Assembly (NCBI GenBank): GCA_036927565.1
Contig: JAYESD010000004.1
Coordinates: 167,001,697 to 167,065,696 of the forward strand
Length of the DNA: 64,000 bases
Direction of reading: 5' to 3'
From: Tuctoria greenei
Lineage: Eukaryota; Streptophyta; Magnoliopsida; Poales; Poaceae
Made by a program: the position numbers and the translations under genes. Under the pieces are notes generated by a model. The model was given only the letters and a program-made list of their open reading frames with translations, did no database searches and was not told the DNA's origin. Shown here in pieces: positions 43,248 through 54,881 of the stretch. The stretch's first letter is position 1. Every line of letters begins with the position of its first letter.

Positions 43248-44071
43248 CTAGCAATAGGCAAAGGTGTGCATAAACCATAGGGTATTAGTTTGGACTTTGT
43301 GGCATGTGACGCATCTTTGAACTAGTCTCTCCACATCTCTTCTCATCTTTGGCCAATAGAAGTGATCGGGCAGCATCTCATAAGTTTTGTCTCTTCCAAA
43401 ATGACCCATCAATCCACCAACATGTGCTTCCTGCAATAACAACAGTCTAATAGAGGAATTTGGAATGCACAATTTATTAGTTCTAAACAAAAATCCATCA
43501 TGTACATTATATTTTTCCCAACCTTTTCCTTCAATACACTTTGTGTATGATTCTAAAAATTCATGATCTATAGGATATAAGTCTCTTATGCTATCTAGTT
43601 CAGGCACCTTTACTTCATGTTGATTCAATAGAAAATGTTTTTGGGATAAAGCATCAGCAACAATATTTTCCTTACCTTTCATTTGCTTAATAACAGAAGG
43701 AAAAGTCTCAATAAATTCAACCCATTTTACATGGCGACGGTTCAGTTTATCTTGACCTTTCAAATACTTCAAGGCTTCATGATCTGAGTGAATAACAAAC
43801 TTCTTTGGCCATAAATAATGCCGCAATGTCTCAAGTACTCTTACATGGCATATAACTCCTTGTCATACACGGAATAATTCAGTTGTGCTCCTCCAAGCTT
43901 TTCATTAAAATATGCAATAGGTCTTCCTTCTTGCATGAGTAATCCTCCAATTCCTAGCCCACTTGCATCACATTCAACCTCAAAAGTTTTGGTGAAGTCC
44001 GGCAATGCAAGCAAGGGGGCTTGAGTTAAACATTTTTTTATTTCTTGAAAAGCTTTCTCTTGCGGTTCGCC
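43248..44071 (-). pseudogene. RNase H and integrase zinc-binding domain
   Basis: RNase H motifs appear in order on the minus strand: a DASG box (FEVECDASGLG, about 43985), KEL (SVYDKELYA), HSDHEALKYL and ENIVADALSQ. The integrase HHCC domain follows in the open frame 43826-43248 (HVGGLMGHFGRDKTYEML ... LVQRCVTCHKVQ). All four catalytic acidic RNase H positions are readable. A stop at 44072-44074 separates this from RT and another frame break lies near 43830-43850. Confidence 0.78.
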
Positions 44072-45334
44072 TCACTTGAACATAACACCTTTCTTTGTCA
44101 ACTCATTGAGTGGAGCAGCTATGGTGCTGAAATTCTTGACAAATCTCCGATAAAAAACAGCAAGCCCATGGAAGCTTCTTACTTGACTTACATTCCCTGG
44201 AATTGGCCACTCCTTGATTGCTTTTACCTTTGATTCATCAACCTGAATTCCTTGTCCTGAAACAACAAAACCAAGGAAAACAACTTTGTCTGCACAAAAC
44301 GTGCACTTCTTAATGTTAGCATACAATTTTTCCTTTCTTAAAATATCCAAAACTTGCTGAATGTGATCAAGATGTTCCTCCATTGTCCTGCTGAAAACTA
44401 GAATGTCATCAAAGTAATGAACAACAGATTTTCCAATAAATGATCTCAACACATGGTTCATCAACCTCAAGAAAGTACTAGGAGCATTAGTCAATCCGAA
44501 AGGCATTACTAACCATTCATACAATCCAAACTTTGTTTTGAAAGCAGTTTTCCACTCATCACCAACTTTCATTCTTATTTGATGGTAACCACTTTGCAAA
44601 TCAATTTTAGTGAAAATCATTGAACCACTCAATTCATCAAGCATATCATCTAACCTAGGAATAGGATGACGATAGCGAACAATGATGTTATTAATTGCTC
44701 TACAATCTACGCACATCTTCCAAGATCCATCCTTTTTTGGCACCAAAATCACAGGATCAGCAAAAGGACTTAAACTTTCACGCACATATCCTTTCTCTAA
44801 AAGTGCCTGTACTTGCCTTTGTATTTCTTTAGTTTCTTCAGGGTTGGTGCAGTATGCTGGACGGTTAGGAAGTGCAGTTCTTGGAATAAGATCAATTTGA
44901 TGATCGGTGCCTCGTAAAGGAGGAAGTCCATCTGGTGTTTTATCCGGAAAAACATCATGGTATTCCTGCAAAATATGAGCGACAACACTAGGAACAGAGG
45001 TCAAGTCATTAGATGAAAGCAAGATGTCTTTGTACACAAGCACGACAAAGACTTGGTATGGGTCATTCCTCACATCTCTCATTTCAGATTTGGTGGCTAT
45101 CATGACTAAGTTATGTCCCTGATCCTTGTTTTTGTCTCTCACATTTGGCTTGTGGCTCTGACTCACGGCTTTGTGTAGGGCACTCATTTTCTTTTCCTCT
45201 TTTTCATTTTCACATTGAACCTTCACTTTTGAGGTCTTTTGTAAATATTCAGCATGGATTTGTTGTAGTGTCATTGGCTTCAGTATCAATTCTTTCCTTT
45301 CCACTTGATTGTGTATTGATTTGAGCGACCACAA
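44072..45334 (-). pseudogene. Reverse transcriptase of the gypsy element
   Basis: A 420-residue open frame covers the RT domain: MCVDCRAINNIIVRYRHPIP, FTKIDLQSGYHQIRM, MPFGLTNAPSTFLRLMN and the catalytic HYFDDILVFS. Every key residue is present and there is no stop across RT, so this is the best preserved gene of the element. Upstream of RT the frame includes a protease/RT linker (HAEYLQKTSKVKVQ). It ends at a TGA where RNase H begins. Confidence 0.88.
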
Positions 45335-45381
45335 TGTGGAGTTGAACGATCATATTGCCACGGTCTCCCTAACAGCAGATG

Positions 45382-45695
45382 TCACACTGTCGTAGGAACA
45401 ACATCACACTCTACAGAGTCAATATATTCACCAATCTTGAAAGGAACGTTTACTCTATGCCGAATCTTGATATCTCCTGAATCATTTAGCCATTGCACAT
45501 GATAGGGATGTGGATGTTTCAGCAATTTTAGCCCAAGCTTTTCAACCATTTCCTTCATTGCAAGGTCATGGCAGCTCCCACCATCTATAATCACTTTGCA
45601 AACATTTCCTTCAACCTTGGCTCTTGTTTGGAAAAGATTGTGTAGTTCTCCATTCTCAGCTTCCTTCACTTGCACACTAAAATCTGAGTCACAAC
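45382..45695 (-). pseudogene. Aspartic protease, cut by a copia insertion
   Basis: The minus-strand frame carries KVIIDGGSCHDLAM, with the catalytic DGGS box, and the following VEKLGLK helix. The upstream end is at 45695, where the copia element's LTR begins. The rest of the gag/protease junction continues at 52762 on the far side. The frame ends at a TGA at 45382, just before the RT linker. Confidence 0.8.
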
Positions 45696-46202
45696 TGTTG
45701 GTGATGTGCCCAAGAGGCAATCATAACAATTCAGGTTAAGGCCTATTAGATATTTGATCCATAAGCAATTAGGGTACTAATGGGGCTACGACCTAAAAGC
45801 CCATTAGTACGCCTATAAATATGAGGAGTAGGGTTAGGGGCTAATGATCCCACCACGTGACAGCCCTAGCCGCCACATCTCGAAGGCCTCACACCGAGAC
45901 CCTTGCCGCGCGCGCGGTACTAGCACACCGGCGCACAGCGTTCCTCTCTGTATGTGTGGACTACGTGGAGGCGCTGCTGCTACTGCTGCACTGATCGGCT
46001 ACGACGATCGTGATCGGCTACCTGCTGTCGCGACGAGGACGAGGAGGCGACGAACGAGATCGTCTACCTCCTCTACACCGATGCGCATCTAAGTTCCGCT
46101 GCGCTGCGCGTCTAGTGGTAACGATCCATGACCTCTGTACTCGCATATTTTCTGGGTGACGCGGTAGAGTTGCTAGAGCAGCATACCGCCGATTTCCCTA
46201 CA
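45696..46202 (+). repeat. 5' LTR of the copia element
   Basis: Begins TGTTGGTGATGTGCCC and ends CCCTACA. The TATA box is TATAAATA at 45814-45821. It is 46 bp longer than the 3' LTR because it keeps a segment lying between two CGACGA copies. Confidence 0.92.
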
Positions 46203-46216
46203 GCGGCATCAGAGCC
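46203..46216 (+). other. Primer binding site of the copia element
   Basis: GCGGCATCAGAGCC directly follows the LTR. It is close to the TGGTATCAGAGC sequence that pairs with initiator tRNA-Met, with two mismatches. Confidence 0.7.
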
Positions 46217-47384
46217 GACTTGCGACTTGCGTAGTTTTTGGTCTGGATTTTGTTAGTAGATGGGATCTACTGCAGACATATTCATATGATGAATTTTATT
46301 GCACGGTTTTTGGGGTTTGGAATTGGTTAGAGTAGATTGCGATCGTATATGACTAAAGGGTCAGTTCGTGCTCCTTCTCTGATGTGTGCGCAACCTGTCC
46401 CTACCGGCTGGAATCACCATCGGGACCGCCGTTTTGCTGTCTGCTATAGCGATTACATAACATAGTTTCGCGCTAGAAATTGTTCTACGCTTAACTCGTT
46501 TTTGCAGAGAATGATATGAATGGTATGGCCTTAATGTGATGTGATGATCTGTGTGTAAATTCGTGCAACCTGCGTGTTGCAAATTTAACACAACCGGGTT
46601 GAGGTTGTCACATAATTGTATAACGACCTGCGTGTCGACCTGTGATGCTTGATCTCTCATGTAATTTATTTGGTAGCTATTAATTGTATTAGCTTCTTTT
46701 ATTATCATGGTGATGTCTTCAAGCATGGTGGAGATAGAGATCACCACAAGAAGGGAGGCATGATAGCTCAGATCTTGATGGAACCATGGCGATGGAGACC
46801 ATTATGATTCTAAAGGCCATACTATTCACAATGTGATATGATCATATACCTGTGATGTTTATGTATTACTATTCTTTTCATGCTTTTTATATGGTGGATG
46901 TTTTGTCATGATAGAATAGCTTCCCTCGGAAAAGTTGAGTATTTGATGCCATTTACCAATAACTGCACCTATGTTATTTTGATCATTATGTGGTAGGTTT
47001 GCCAAAGCAAAGTACCATCATCTATCATAATGCATAGGGTGCATGTTGGACATTCACATGCATAGTGTTGGTTTACTCAACAAAGCTATCAAAACGGTTT
47101 TGGGCTTTATGGCATAGAGTTGGGAGCTGGGGCATTGGATGTCACCCAACAAACAAGAGTCATATAGGGATATGATTAACAATGTTTTTTTACCTATGTC
47201 ACTAATTTCCTAGCAGTGGAGCCAAAGCTCACTAGGAATTAATGAATACGGATCTTGAACCACTATATGTCGTTAGAGGGAAGACGATGATCATATAGTG
47301 GTGATATCTTTTATTAAACTGTTAATAGAAGATTGGTACATGACATAGTGCTAAACCTTGCATATTTATTTTCTATCGTAGATA
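46217..47384 (+). other. Leader of the copia element
   Basis: This 1.17-kb stretch precedes the gag ATG and shows no coding domain. Frames on either strand in it are short and unsupported. Confidence 0.6.
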
Positions 47385-48214
47385 ATGTCTGCTAGTAACA
47401 ATTCTGGTTTCAATTTGCGATCTGTGCTTGAAAAGGAAAAGCTCAATGGAGCTAACTTTATCGATTGGTACCGCAACCTCAGAATCGTTCTTTGGCAAGA
47501 GAAAACCGAGTATGTTCTTCTGCAGCCTTACCCTGATGACCTCCCAACTGATGCAACTAATGCAGCACGTAGAGCTTATACGAAGCACTGCGATGATGCG
47601 CTTAATGTAAGCTGCCTCTTGCTCGCCACTATGTCCCCTGATCTGCAAAAATAGTATGAGCATACAGATGCTTATTCTATGATTGAGGGACTGCGTGGAA
47701 TGTTTGAGAATCAAGCAAGTACTGAGAGATACAACATCTCAAAGTCCTTGTTCTCATGCAAGCTGGCGGAGGGTAGCCCGGTCAGCCCTCATGTAATCAA
47801 GATGATTGGTTACATTGAAACTTTGGGCAAACTTGGTTCTGAACTAAAGGATGATCAGGCTATTGACATTGTTCTCCAGTCGCTGCCACCGAGCTACGAG
47901 CCATTCATATTGATTTTTCAAATGAATGGCATGGAGAAAACATTGGCTGAATTGCATGGGATGCTTAAAACATATCCAAAGAAAGCATTAAGAAAAACGC
48001 CACTCATGTGATGATGGTGCAAAAGGAGAATAAAAAGAGGAAGCGTGTGACGCATCCTAAAGGTAAAGGCAAGGGAAAGGTTCCCGATGAGCCTTCAAGC
48101 TCAAAGTCTAAACCAAAGGGCAAATCTGGCCCTTCTCCTGATGATGAATGCTTTCACTGTCATGGTAAGGTACACTGGTCTAGGAACTGCAAGAAGTACT
48201 TGGAGGATATGTAG
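47385..48214 (+). pseudogene. Copia gag
   Basis: The ATG at 47385 opens a frame with LRSVLEKEKLNGANFIDWYR, the standard start of copia gag (UBN2-type). A TAG at 47652-47654 breaks it and the same protein resumes to about 47990. Then a frame change leads into a lysine-rich segment and a zinc knuckle, CFHCHGKVHWSRNC (C-x2-C-x4-H-x4-C, 48149-48190). Another TAG follows at 48212-48214. Gag would package the RNA. Confidence 0.85.
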
Positions 48215-49572
48215 AAGAAGAAGGGAAGTGAGACTTCCACTTCAGGTATAAATGTTATAGAAATTAACATTGCATTATATTCTAGTGAATCATGGGTATT
48301 TGATACCGGATCGATGATTCACACTTGCAAATCGTTGCAGGGTCTAAGTGAGACTAGAAGATTTGCAAAAGGCGAGTTGGATGTTCGTGTCGGCAATGGA
48401 GCAAAGGTTGCGGTCATAGCTGTCGGAACCTACCACTTGTCATTACCCTTAAGATTAGTTTTGGAATTGAATAATTGTTATTGCATTCCTACTTTGAGCA
48501 AGAACATTATCTCTTCTTCGTGTTTAGAAGAAGTTGATGGTTATGAGATTGTAATAAAAAACAAATGTTGTTCTATTTATTACAATAATATTTTCTATGC
48601 TCAATGTCCATTGGTGAATGGATTATATGTTCTTGATCTTGAGGATAAAACTGTCTGTAACATTAATACCAAAAGGGCTCGACGAAATGATTTAAATCCC
48701 ACTTTTATTTGGCATTGTCGCTTAGGTCATATAAATGAGAAATGCATTGAAAAACTCCATAATGATGGATTACTAAGCTCATTTGATTTTGAATCACTTG
48801 ACACATGCGAATCTTGTTTGCTTGGGAAGATCACCAAAGCACCCTTCACTGGTCAAAGTGAGAAGGCGACTGACTTGTTGGGACTTATACATACAGATGT
48901 ATGTGGACCAATGAGTTCAATTGCCAGAGGTGGTTTTCAGTACTTCATCACATTTACCAATGACTTTAGTAGATATGGTTATGTTTACCTAATGAGGCAC
49001 AAGTCTGAATCCTTTGAAAAGTTCAAAGAATTTCAGAATGAAGTACAAAATCAATTGGGCAAGACAATTAAACTTCTACGATCTAATCATGGGGGTGAAT
49101 ATTTGAGCCATTAATTTTATGATCATTTAAACAATGTGGAATTGTTCCACAGTTGACTCCACCTGGAACGCCTCAATGGAATGGGGTGTCCGAGCGGAGG
49201 AACCAAACCTTGTTGGACATGGTTAAGTCGATGATGAGCCAAGCAGATCTTCCATTATCCTTTTGGGGTTATGCTCTTGAAACTGCTGCGTTTACACTAA
49301 ACAGGGTCCCAACTAAGTCTGTTGAGAAGACACCTTATGAGATATGGACCGGGAAACGTCCCGGATTGTCTTTCCTCAAAGTTTTGGGGTGTGATGCTTA
49401 TGTCAAACATTTGACGTCAGAAAAACTCACTCCCAAATCAGACAAATGCTTCTTTGTGGGATATCCTTGGGAAACCAAAGGATATTATTTTTATAATAAA
49501 ACAGAGGGTAAAAGTGTTTACCGCTCGCAATGGTGTCTTCTTGGAGAAAGAGTTTCTCTCAAAATGAGTTAG
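48215..49572 (+). pseudogene. Copia protease and integrase
   Basis: Protease carries the catalytic DTGS at 48302-48313 (SWVFDTGSMIHT). Integrase follows with a zinc-binding HHCC segment (WHCRLGHIN ... CESCLLGK) and the core: first Asp in HTDVCGPM, and Glu in WNGVSERRNQ. The second catalytic Asp appears as Asn in LRSNHGGEYL, so the enzyme would be dead even with an open frame. A TAA at 49112-49114, a one-base loss just after it (around 49130) and another frame change near 49530 break the gene. Confidence 0.85.
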
Positions 49573-49582
49573 TGGGAGCAAG

Positions 49583-51352
49583 GTGCATCTTGAAGAAATT
49601 CAAGAAATACCTGAAAATGTTTCACCATCCACTGACCCTATACAGGATGTACAAGATGTTGTGCAACCAGTTGATGAAACACCAGCCCCACGAAGGTCTA
49701 CGAGGGTACGCCGTGCGACTGAAAAGTTAACGCTTCTAACTACGGAGCAGCATGACATGGTATTGTTGGACAATAATGAGCCCACGACCTATACTGAAGC
49801 AACGATGGGACCCGACTCTAAGAATTGGCTTGGAGACATGGAATCCGAAATTGAATCCATGCATGAAAATCAAGTTTGGAACTTGGTTGATCCAATCGAA
49901 GGTGTGAGACCTATCGATTGTAAATGGATTTTCAAGAAAAAGACGGATATGGATGGAAATGTTCACATCTATAAAGCGCGATTGGTGGCGAAAGGTTTCA
50001 AACAAATTCAAGGTGTTGATTATGATGAAACTTTCTCACCTGTTGCAATGCTTAAGTCCGTTCGGATTCTTCTAGCAATTGCTGCATATTTTGATTATGA
50101 AATATGGCAGATGGATGTCAAAACAGCCTTTCTTAATGAAAGTCTGACTGAGGATGTCTATATGACACAACCTGAGGGTTTTGTCGATCCTAAAAATGCT
50201 AATAAAATATGCAAGCTTCAAAAGTCCATTTATGGACTGAAGCAAGCATCTCGGATTTGGAATCTATGTTTTGATGAAGTAATCAAAGGGTTTGGTTTCA
50301 TCAAGAACGTAGAAGAACCTTGTATTTACAAGAAGTTTAGTGGGAGCGCACATATATTTCTGGTCCTATATGTAGATGACATATTATTGATCGGAAATGA
50401 CATTCCAATGCTTGATGATGTTAAATCCTCATTAAGAAAAAGTTTCTCAATGAAGGATTTAGGAGAGGCAGCTTATATTTTGGGTATAAAGATCTATAGA
50501 GATAGATCTAAAAGGCTAATTGGATTAAGCCAAGATACATATAGTGACAAGATATTGAATCGGTTCAATATGCAAGATTCCAAGAAAGGTTTCTTGCCAA
50601 TGTCACATGGCATTACTCTAAGCAAGAGTCAGTGTCCTTCGACACCTGATGAGCAAAAGAGGATGAGAGCGATTCCTTATGCTTCGGCTATTGGATCCAT
50701 CATGTATGCCATGCTATGTACATGCCCAGATGTATCTTATGCTCTAAGTATCACGAGCAGGTATCAATCAGATTATGGTGAGGCTCATTGGACCGTTGTC
50801 AAAAACATCCTTAAGTACTTGAGAAGAACTAAGGATGCATTATTAGTGTTTGGAGGTGAAGAAGAGCTCATTGTAAAAGGTTACACCGATGCCAGCTTCC
50901 AAACTGATAAGGATGATTGTAGATCGCAATCCGGATTTGTGTTCTGCCTCAATGGAGGGGCAGTGAGCTGGAAAAGTTCCAAGCAAGATACAGTAGCAGA
51001 TTCAACCACAGAGGCGGAGTATATTGCAGCTTCTGAAGCTGCAAAGGAAGCTGCTTGGATCAGAAAATTTGTTTCTGAGTTGGGTTTTGTTCCTAGCGTG
51101 TCCAGTCCTGTGGATATCTACTGTGACAACAGTGGAGCCATTGCACATGCAAAGGAGCCTAGATCACACAAACGATCAAAACACATACTACGACACTATC
51201 ACCTCACTCGAGAGATCATCGACCGAGGTGATGTGAAGATATGCAAGGTGCACACGAATTTGAATGTTGCAGGTCCGTTGACAAAGCCTCTTCCACAATC
51301 AAAGCATGAGGCACACATGAGATCTATGGGTATTAGATACTTACATCAGTGA
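49583..51352 (+). CDS. Copia reverse transcriptase and RNase H
   Basis: This 589-codon frame has no stop. It runs from an acidic linker (residues 1-60) into RT, with NQVWNLVD, CKWIFKKKTD, ARLVAKGF, MDVKTAFLN and the catalytic LYVDDILL (about residues 75-330). RNase H follows with YTDASFQTD, STTEAEYIAASEAAKEAAWI and CDNSGAIAHAKEP, ending at PLTKPL near the C-terminus. All key catalytic residues are present. It originally belonged to one gag-pol polyprotein, so the start at 49583 is only where the frame opens. The upstream frame breaks make real expression doubtful. Confidence 0.85.
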   Translation: MHLEEIQEIPENVSPSTDPIQDVQDVVQPVDETPAPRRSTRVRRATEKLTLLTTEQHDMVLLDNNEPTTYTEATMGPDSKNWLGDMESEIESMHENQVWNLVDPIEGVRPIDCKWIFKKKTDMDGNVHIYKARLVAKGFKQIQGVDYDETFSPVAMLKSVRILLAIAAYFDYEIWQMDVKTAFLNESLTEDVYMTQPEGFVDPKNANKICKLQKSIYGLKQASRIWNLCFDEVIKGFGFIKNVEEPCIYKKFSGSAHIFLVLYVDDILLIGNDIPMLDDVKSSLRKSFSMKDLGEAAYILGIKIYRDRSKRLIGLSQDTYSDKILNRFNMQDSKKGFLPMSHGITLSKSQCPSTPDEQKRMRAIPYASAIGSIMYAMLCTCPDVSYALSITSRYQSDYGEAHWTVVKNILKYLRRTKDALLVFGGEEELIVKGYTDASFQTDKDDCRSQSGFVFCLNGGAVSWKSSKQDTVADSTTEAEYIAASEAAKEAAWIRKFVSELGFVPSVSSPVDIYCDNSGAIAHAKEPRSHKRSKHILRHYHLTREIIDRGDVKICKVHTNLNVAGPLTKPLPQSKHEAHMRSMGIRYLHQ

Positions 51353-52284
51353 TCATAGGATGTAGCGGGAGACTTGTGTCACAGTTATGTTTATGTACTA
51401 TTAAATAAATTGTTATATGAGTAATAATTATTTACGTTGATCATCAAGTATGTGACTTGTTCGTGAACTCTCTGTTAAAAGTAATGTTACTCTAGATGAT
51501 CCCTACTCTATATCATTATATGAGATAATGATTGCATACAAACTAGCACATGTATTAATTGATGATCACGTTTCATGGATCATAGATATGGAGATAACGA
51601 ATTAATAATGTGAATACATGTTAGTGAACATGGTGTTGGATTGACCCACTCCGAGAAACTGCTGGGATTGTTATTTCCATATGTGCCATCAGTTGGTCTT
51701 GAGTGATACACCTGCTAGATCCTTAGACCTGAGATCGCCATTGTTTCTCACTATGCGTAGTTGTGTACTTTGAGACTACCAAACGCTACTCCGTAACTGG
51801 GTAGTCATAAAAGTAGTCTTTGGGTATATAATGAAACATAGAATGGGATGTGCGCGGATCAAGATGGGATTTGCCCCTCCTTAATGACAGAAGAGATATC
51901 TCTGGGCCCCTCGAGATAGTTGGATTTGAAAGTGCATGGTCATGCCAAGGTGATTAATGGTTAATCACAGTGACTAAAAGTTAGTCACGAAATGAATCCA
52001 CTATCTGATCGAGTGAATGGTCAAGCTATCACAAGGATGACACGCATCTCGCCTTGAGCTTGACTGGTATCGTGAGGCAAAGGGATTAGCATGTTGAATG
52101 TATCTAGGTTCGACCGATATGATCTTTATGTACATTCGGGAGTCAGTACGTCCTGCTAGATACCTCTACTGACTTGTGGTTGGAAACGGTTTCCATTCAC
52201 AACCGACTGCACATGAACCTAACGGGTCACACACTTAATGAGTTGGAATATTTAAAATCTTGGCTAGATGATTGTCTCTAGTGC
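51353..52284 (+). other. 3' untranslated region of the copia element
   Basis: About 930 bp without coding potential lie between the RNase H stop and the polypurine tract. A long region here is seen in several grass copia families. I see no extra gene. Confidence 0.6.
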
Positions 52285-52295
52285 AAGTGGGAGAT
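52285..52295 (+). other. Polypurine tract of the copia element
   Basis: AAGTGGGAGAT immediately precedes the 3' LTR, as expected for plus-strand priming. Confidence 0.75.
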
Positions 52296-52756
52296 TATTG
52301 GTGATGTGCCCAAGAGGCAGTCATAACAATTCGGGTTAAGGCCTATTGGATATTTGATCCATAAGCAATTAGGATACTAATGGGCCTACGACCTAAAAGC
52401 CCATTAGTACGCCTATAAATATGAGGGGTAGGGTTAGGGGCTAATGATCCCACCACGTGACAGCTCTAGCCGCCACCCCTCGAAGGCCTCACGCCGAGAC
52501 CCTTGCCGCGCGCGCGGTGCTAGCACATCGGCGCACAACGTTCCTCTCCGTACGTGTGGACTCCGTGGAGGCGCTGCTGCTACTGCTGCGCTGATCGGCT
52601 ACGACGAACGAGATCGTCTACCTCCCCTACACCGACATGCATCTACGTTCCGCTGCGTTGCGCATCTAGTGGTAACGATCCATGACCTATGTACTCGCAT
52701 GTTTCCTGGCTGACGCGGTAGAGTTGCTAGAGTAGCGTACCGCCGATTTCCCTACA
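52296..52756 (+). repeat. 3' LTR of the copia element
   Basis: Begins TATTGGTGATGTGCCC (TG mutated to TA) and ends CCCTACA. The TATA box is at 52414-52421. A 46-bp deletion relative to the 5' LTR joins at a CGACGA direct repeat near 52602. Confidence 0.92.
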
Positions 52757-52761
52757 ACAAC

Positions 52762-54169
52762 AAGTGCAGCACATTCTTCAAATTCACAATAAGCTAAGTG
52801 TGAGCTTTTTCCTCAGCATCCTCGAATTTTCCTTCATCATCAACTTCTTTTTCTTCCTCACTAGTAGATTCATATTCTCCTTGGTAATTAACAATGATGG
52901 CGCAATTATTTGTCATTAACAATGATGGCGCAATTATTCGAACACTCTCTTACAACGTGTCCACGACCTCCACACTTAAAGCATTGGATTCCACTACTCT
53001 TGGCAGTAGATCCAGCTGAGGTAGCTGCTGAATTTTTTGGTTTGTTCCGTCCACTTCGAGCAGCAGAATTTTTACCATTCAAAGTGTCACGAGCAATGAA
53101 ATTTCAGCCTCCACTTGAGTTGTGGATAGTGCCTCTGCAAACACTACTCCTTGGTGTATATTTGCTTGCACTTGATGTTCCCTTTGCACTGAATGGTGTA
53201 GCTCTATTAATTTTAATGTCTTGCTGCAATTGTCTTTCAGCTTTGTTTGCTTGATGCACTAAATACATAAGACTGAGGTAGGGCTGAAACTCCACAATGC
53301 ACTGAATATTGCGGTGTAAACCAGACATGAAACATGCTATTGATTGCTCTTCATCTTCATTTACATTGGCCCTGTTCATTGCCTTCTCCATCTCTTTGTA
53401 ATACTCATCTACAAAATGATTTCCTTGCTTCAAATTCTGCAGCCTTTCAAAAAGTTGTCGACAATAATGCTTGGGGAAAAATCTAGCCCTTATTTCCCTC
53501 TTCATTTCTGCCTATGATCTAATAGCACCTTGTTCAACAGCTTCTCTATCATTAATCATTTTCTCCCACCGAATTAGAGCATAGTCATCAAATTCAAGGC
53601 TGCCATTGCCATCTTCTTTTCTTCAGAAAAATTATGCAAACGAACAATCTTATCAACCTTTAATTCCCATGTGAGATAAACTTCAGGATCAGATCCACCA
53701 TCAAATTTAGGCAACATAAATTTTAGCTTGCCAAACCTCTCCTAATTTTCTCGGTTACGTGCATGACGACCTCGACGCCAATGGCCTTCATCTTGGGGCT
53801 GCTCAAAATCATCTCTTTCATACCCATCATAAAAATCAGTGTGTTCAATGCTTCTATCTTCATAATCTCTTCCTCTCCAATGAACAGCACCATGGCCTCC
53901 ATTCCCACGACGTTGTACCATATGTCATCTAACATGAGCAGCAGCTTGTATTTGTAGTTGTCGTTGTTGCCTTGCAAGTTGGGCAGCAGCTTCTTTATCT
54001 ATTTCTTATTGATTTCTTGCATTTTCAAGAATGTTGTTAAGATTTCTCAGCTGAGCCAAAGTGCTTGAAGGTCTTGTGACAGTTGGCCTTGCTTTTCCTC
54101 CATGATTTGCTTTAGTTCATTGAATTGTGCCATGGTGACACAATCATCTACCTCGGATTCTTCAGCCAT
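52762..54169 (-). pseudogene. Gag of the gypsy element
   Basis: A minus-strand ATG at 54169-54167 opens MAEESEVDDCVTMAQFNELK, followed by stops. A recognisable capsid segment occurs at 53505-53104 (RLQNLKQGNHFVDEYYKEME, MNRANVNEDEEQSIACFMSG). A zinc knuckle CFKCGGRGHVVREC lies at about 52945-52990 (C-x2-C-x4-H-x4-C). A 28-bp direct duplication (ATTAACAATGATGGCGCAAT type) at 52887-52938 lies just after it. Frameshifts break the protein repeatedly. Confidence 0.75.
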
Positions 54170-54811
54170 TGTCCAGTAATATTAGTGAAGCAAGAATAAC
54201 AAGGATATATATATTTGGAATAGGAAATTTTGGTAATTTTCTCACAACCTCAACTCTCTTACCAACCAAAGCTCTTATGACTTCCTTACAGATTACAAAG
54301 TATCGTGTTTGGTGGCAAAAGAGAAATGATAGTTAAGCGAATACAAGACCAGTGTGTTCAGTTAAAAGGTGGATTATTGGTGGAGCTTGGTAGGGAGTGA
54401 TGCGCAAGGAAAAACAACCCAAATTCTATTTATTGTAAAGTTAAGTAGCAATCCAACCCGAAGATCGATGCCTAGTGCTGATCTATGTGAAAGATGTAAT
54501 TAGATCATCACACATGCAAAGATATCAAAACGATTGCACGACTTGTTACAAGAGCTTATAAACTTAGAGGTTCTTTCTCCCTTTTTTGAACCTTTCTTCT
54601 TTCTCTTTTTCTTTTTGAACAAGATCACGTAGACAATAACAATGATATGATTAGCAACTAAAAAAAGGCTCCTATGGACTGAAACTTAACAAAACTTACT
54701 AGAAAAACATATTGAAACAAACGGCTATGGCAAATATAATTATGGATTTTAGTGGATAGGACAATACAAAAATATGTAGCTAGAGGTAAAGGATCATACC
54801 GTGTCAACGAA
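54170..54811 (-). other. Leader of the gypsy element
   Basis: This AT-rich 640-bp stretch lies between the PBS and gag on the minus strand and shows no coding region. Confidence 0.55.
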
Positions 54812-54824
54812 GGCTCTGGTACCA
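54812..54824 (-). other. Primer binding site of the gypsy element
   Basis: On the minus strand TGGTACCAGAGCC lies two bases from the LTR end at 54827 and matches the tRNA-Met type PBS with one mismatch. Confidence 0.8.
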
Positions 54825-54826
54825 AA

Positions 54827-54881
54827 TGATACGGTTTGGGTTCCTGATCTTCACGTCATAGGATCACAAGGCAATAACTAG
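54827..54881 (-). repeat. 5' LTR fragment of the gypsy element
   Basis: The 55 bp match the outer end of the 3' LTR at 38192 (TGATAC, GGATCACAA, AATAACTAG). The LTR is cut at 54881 by the copia element that follows. The rest lies beyond 64000. Confidence 0.8.

Larger units (their letters stand above)
45696..52756 (+). mobile_element. Ty1/copia retrotransposon, complete but inactive
   Basis: LTRs of 507 bp (45696-46202) and 461 bp (52296-52756) are flanked by perfect 5-bp duplications ACAAC (45691-45695 and 52757-52761). The order gag, protease, integrase, RT, RNase H on the plus strand is that of copia. RT and RNase H are open for 589 codons, but gag and integrase have three stops and at least three frame changes. 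It interrupts the older minus-strand gypsy element. Confidence 0.93.
38192..54881 (-). mobile_element. Ty3/gypsy element with CR-like integrase tail, nested insertions
   Basis: On the minus strand the order is a 5' LTR fragment (54881-54827), PBS (54824-54812), a leader, gag (54169 down), protease, RT, RNase H, integrase (to 42154) and 3' LTR. Three younger elements sit in it: a copia at 45696-52756, a CACTA at 38609-41811 and a copia cutting the 5' LTR at 54882. The integrase ends in GPLTRSRAKKLQPQV instead of a standard chromodomain, which recalls the CR motif of CRM-type centromeric chromoviruses; the lineage call is uncertain. Confidence 0.75.
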
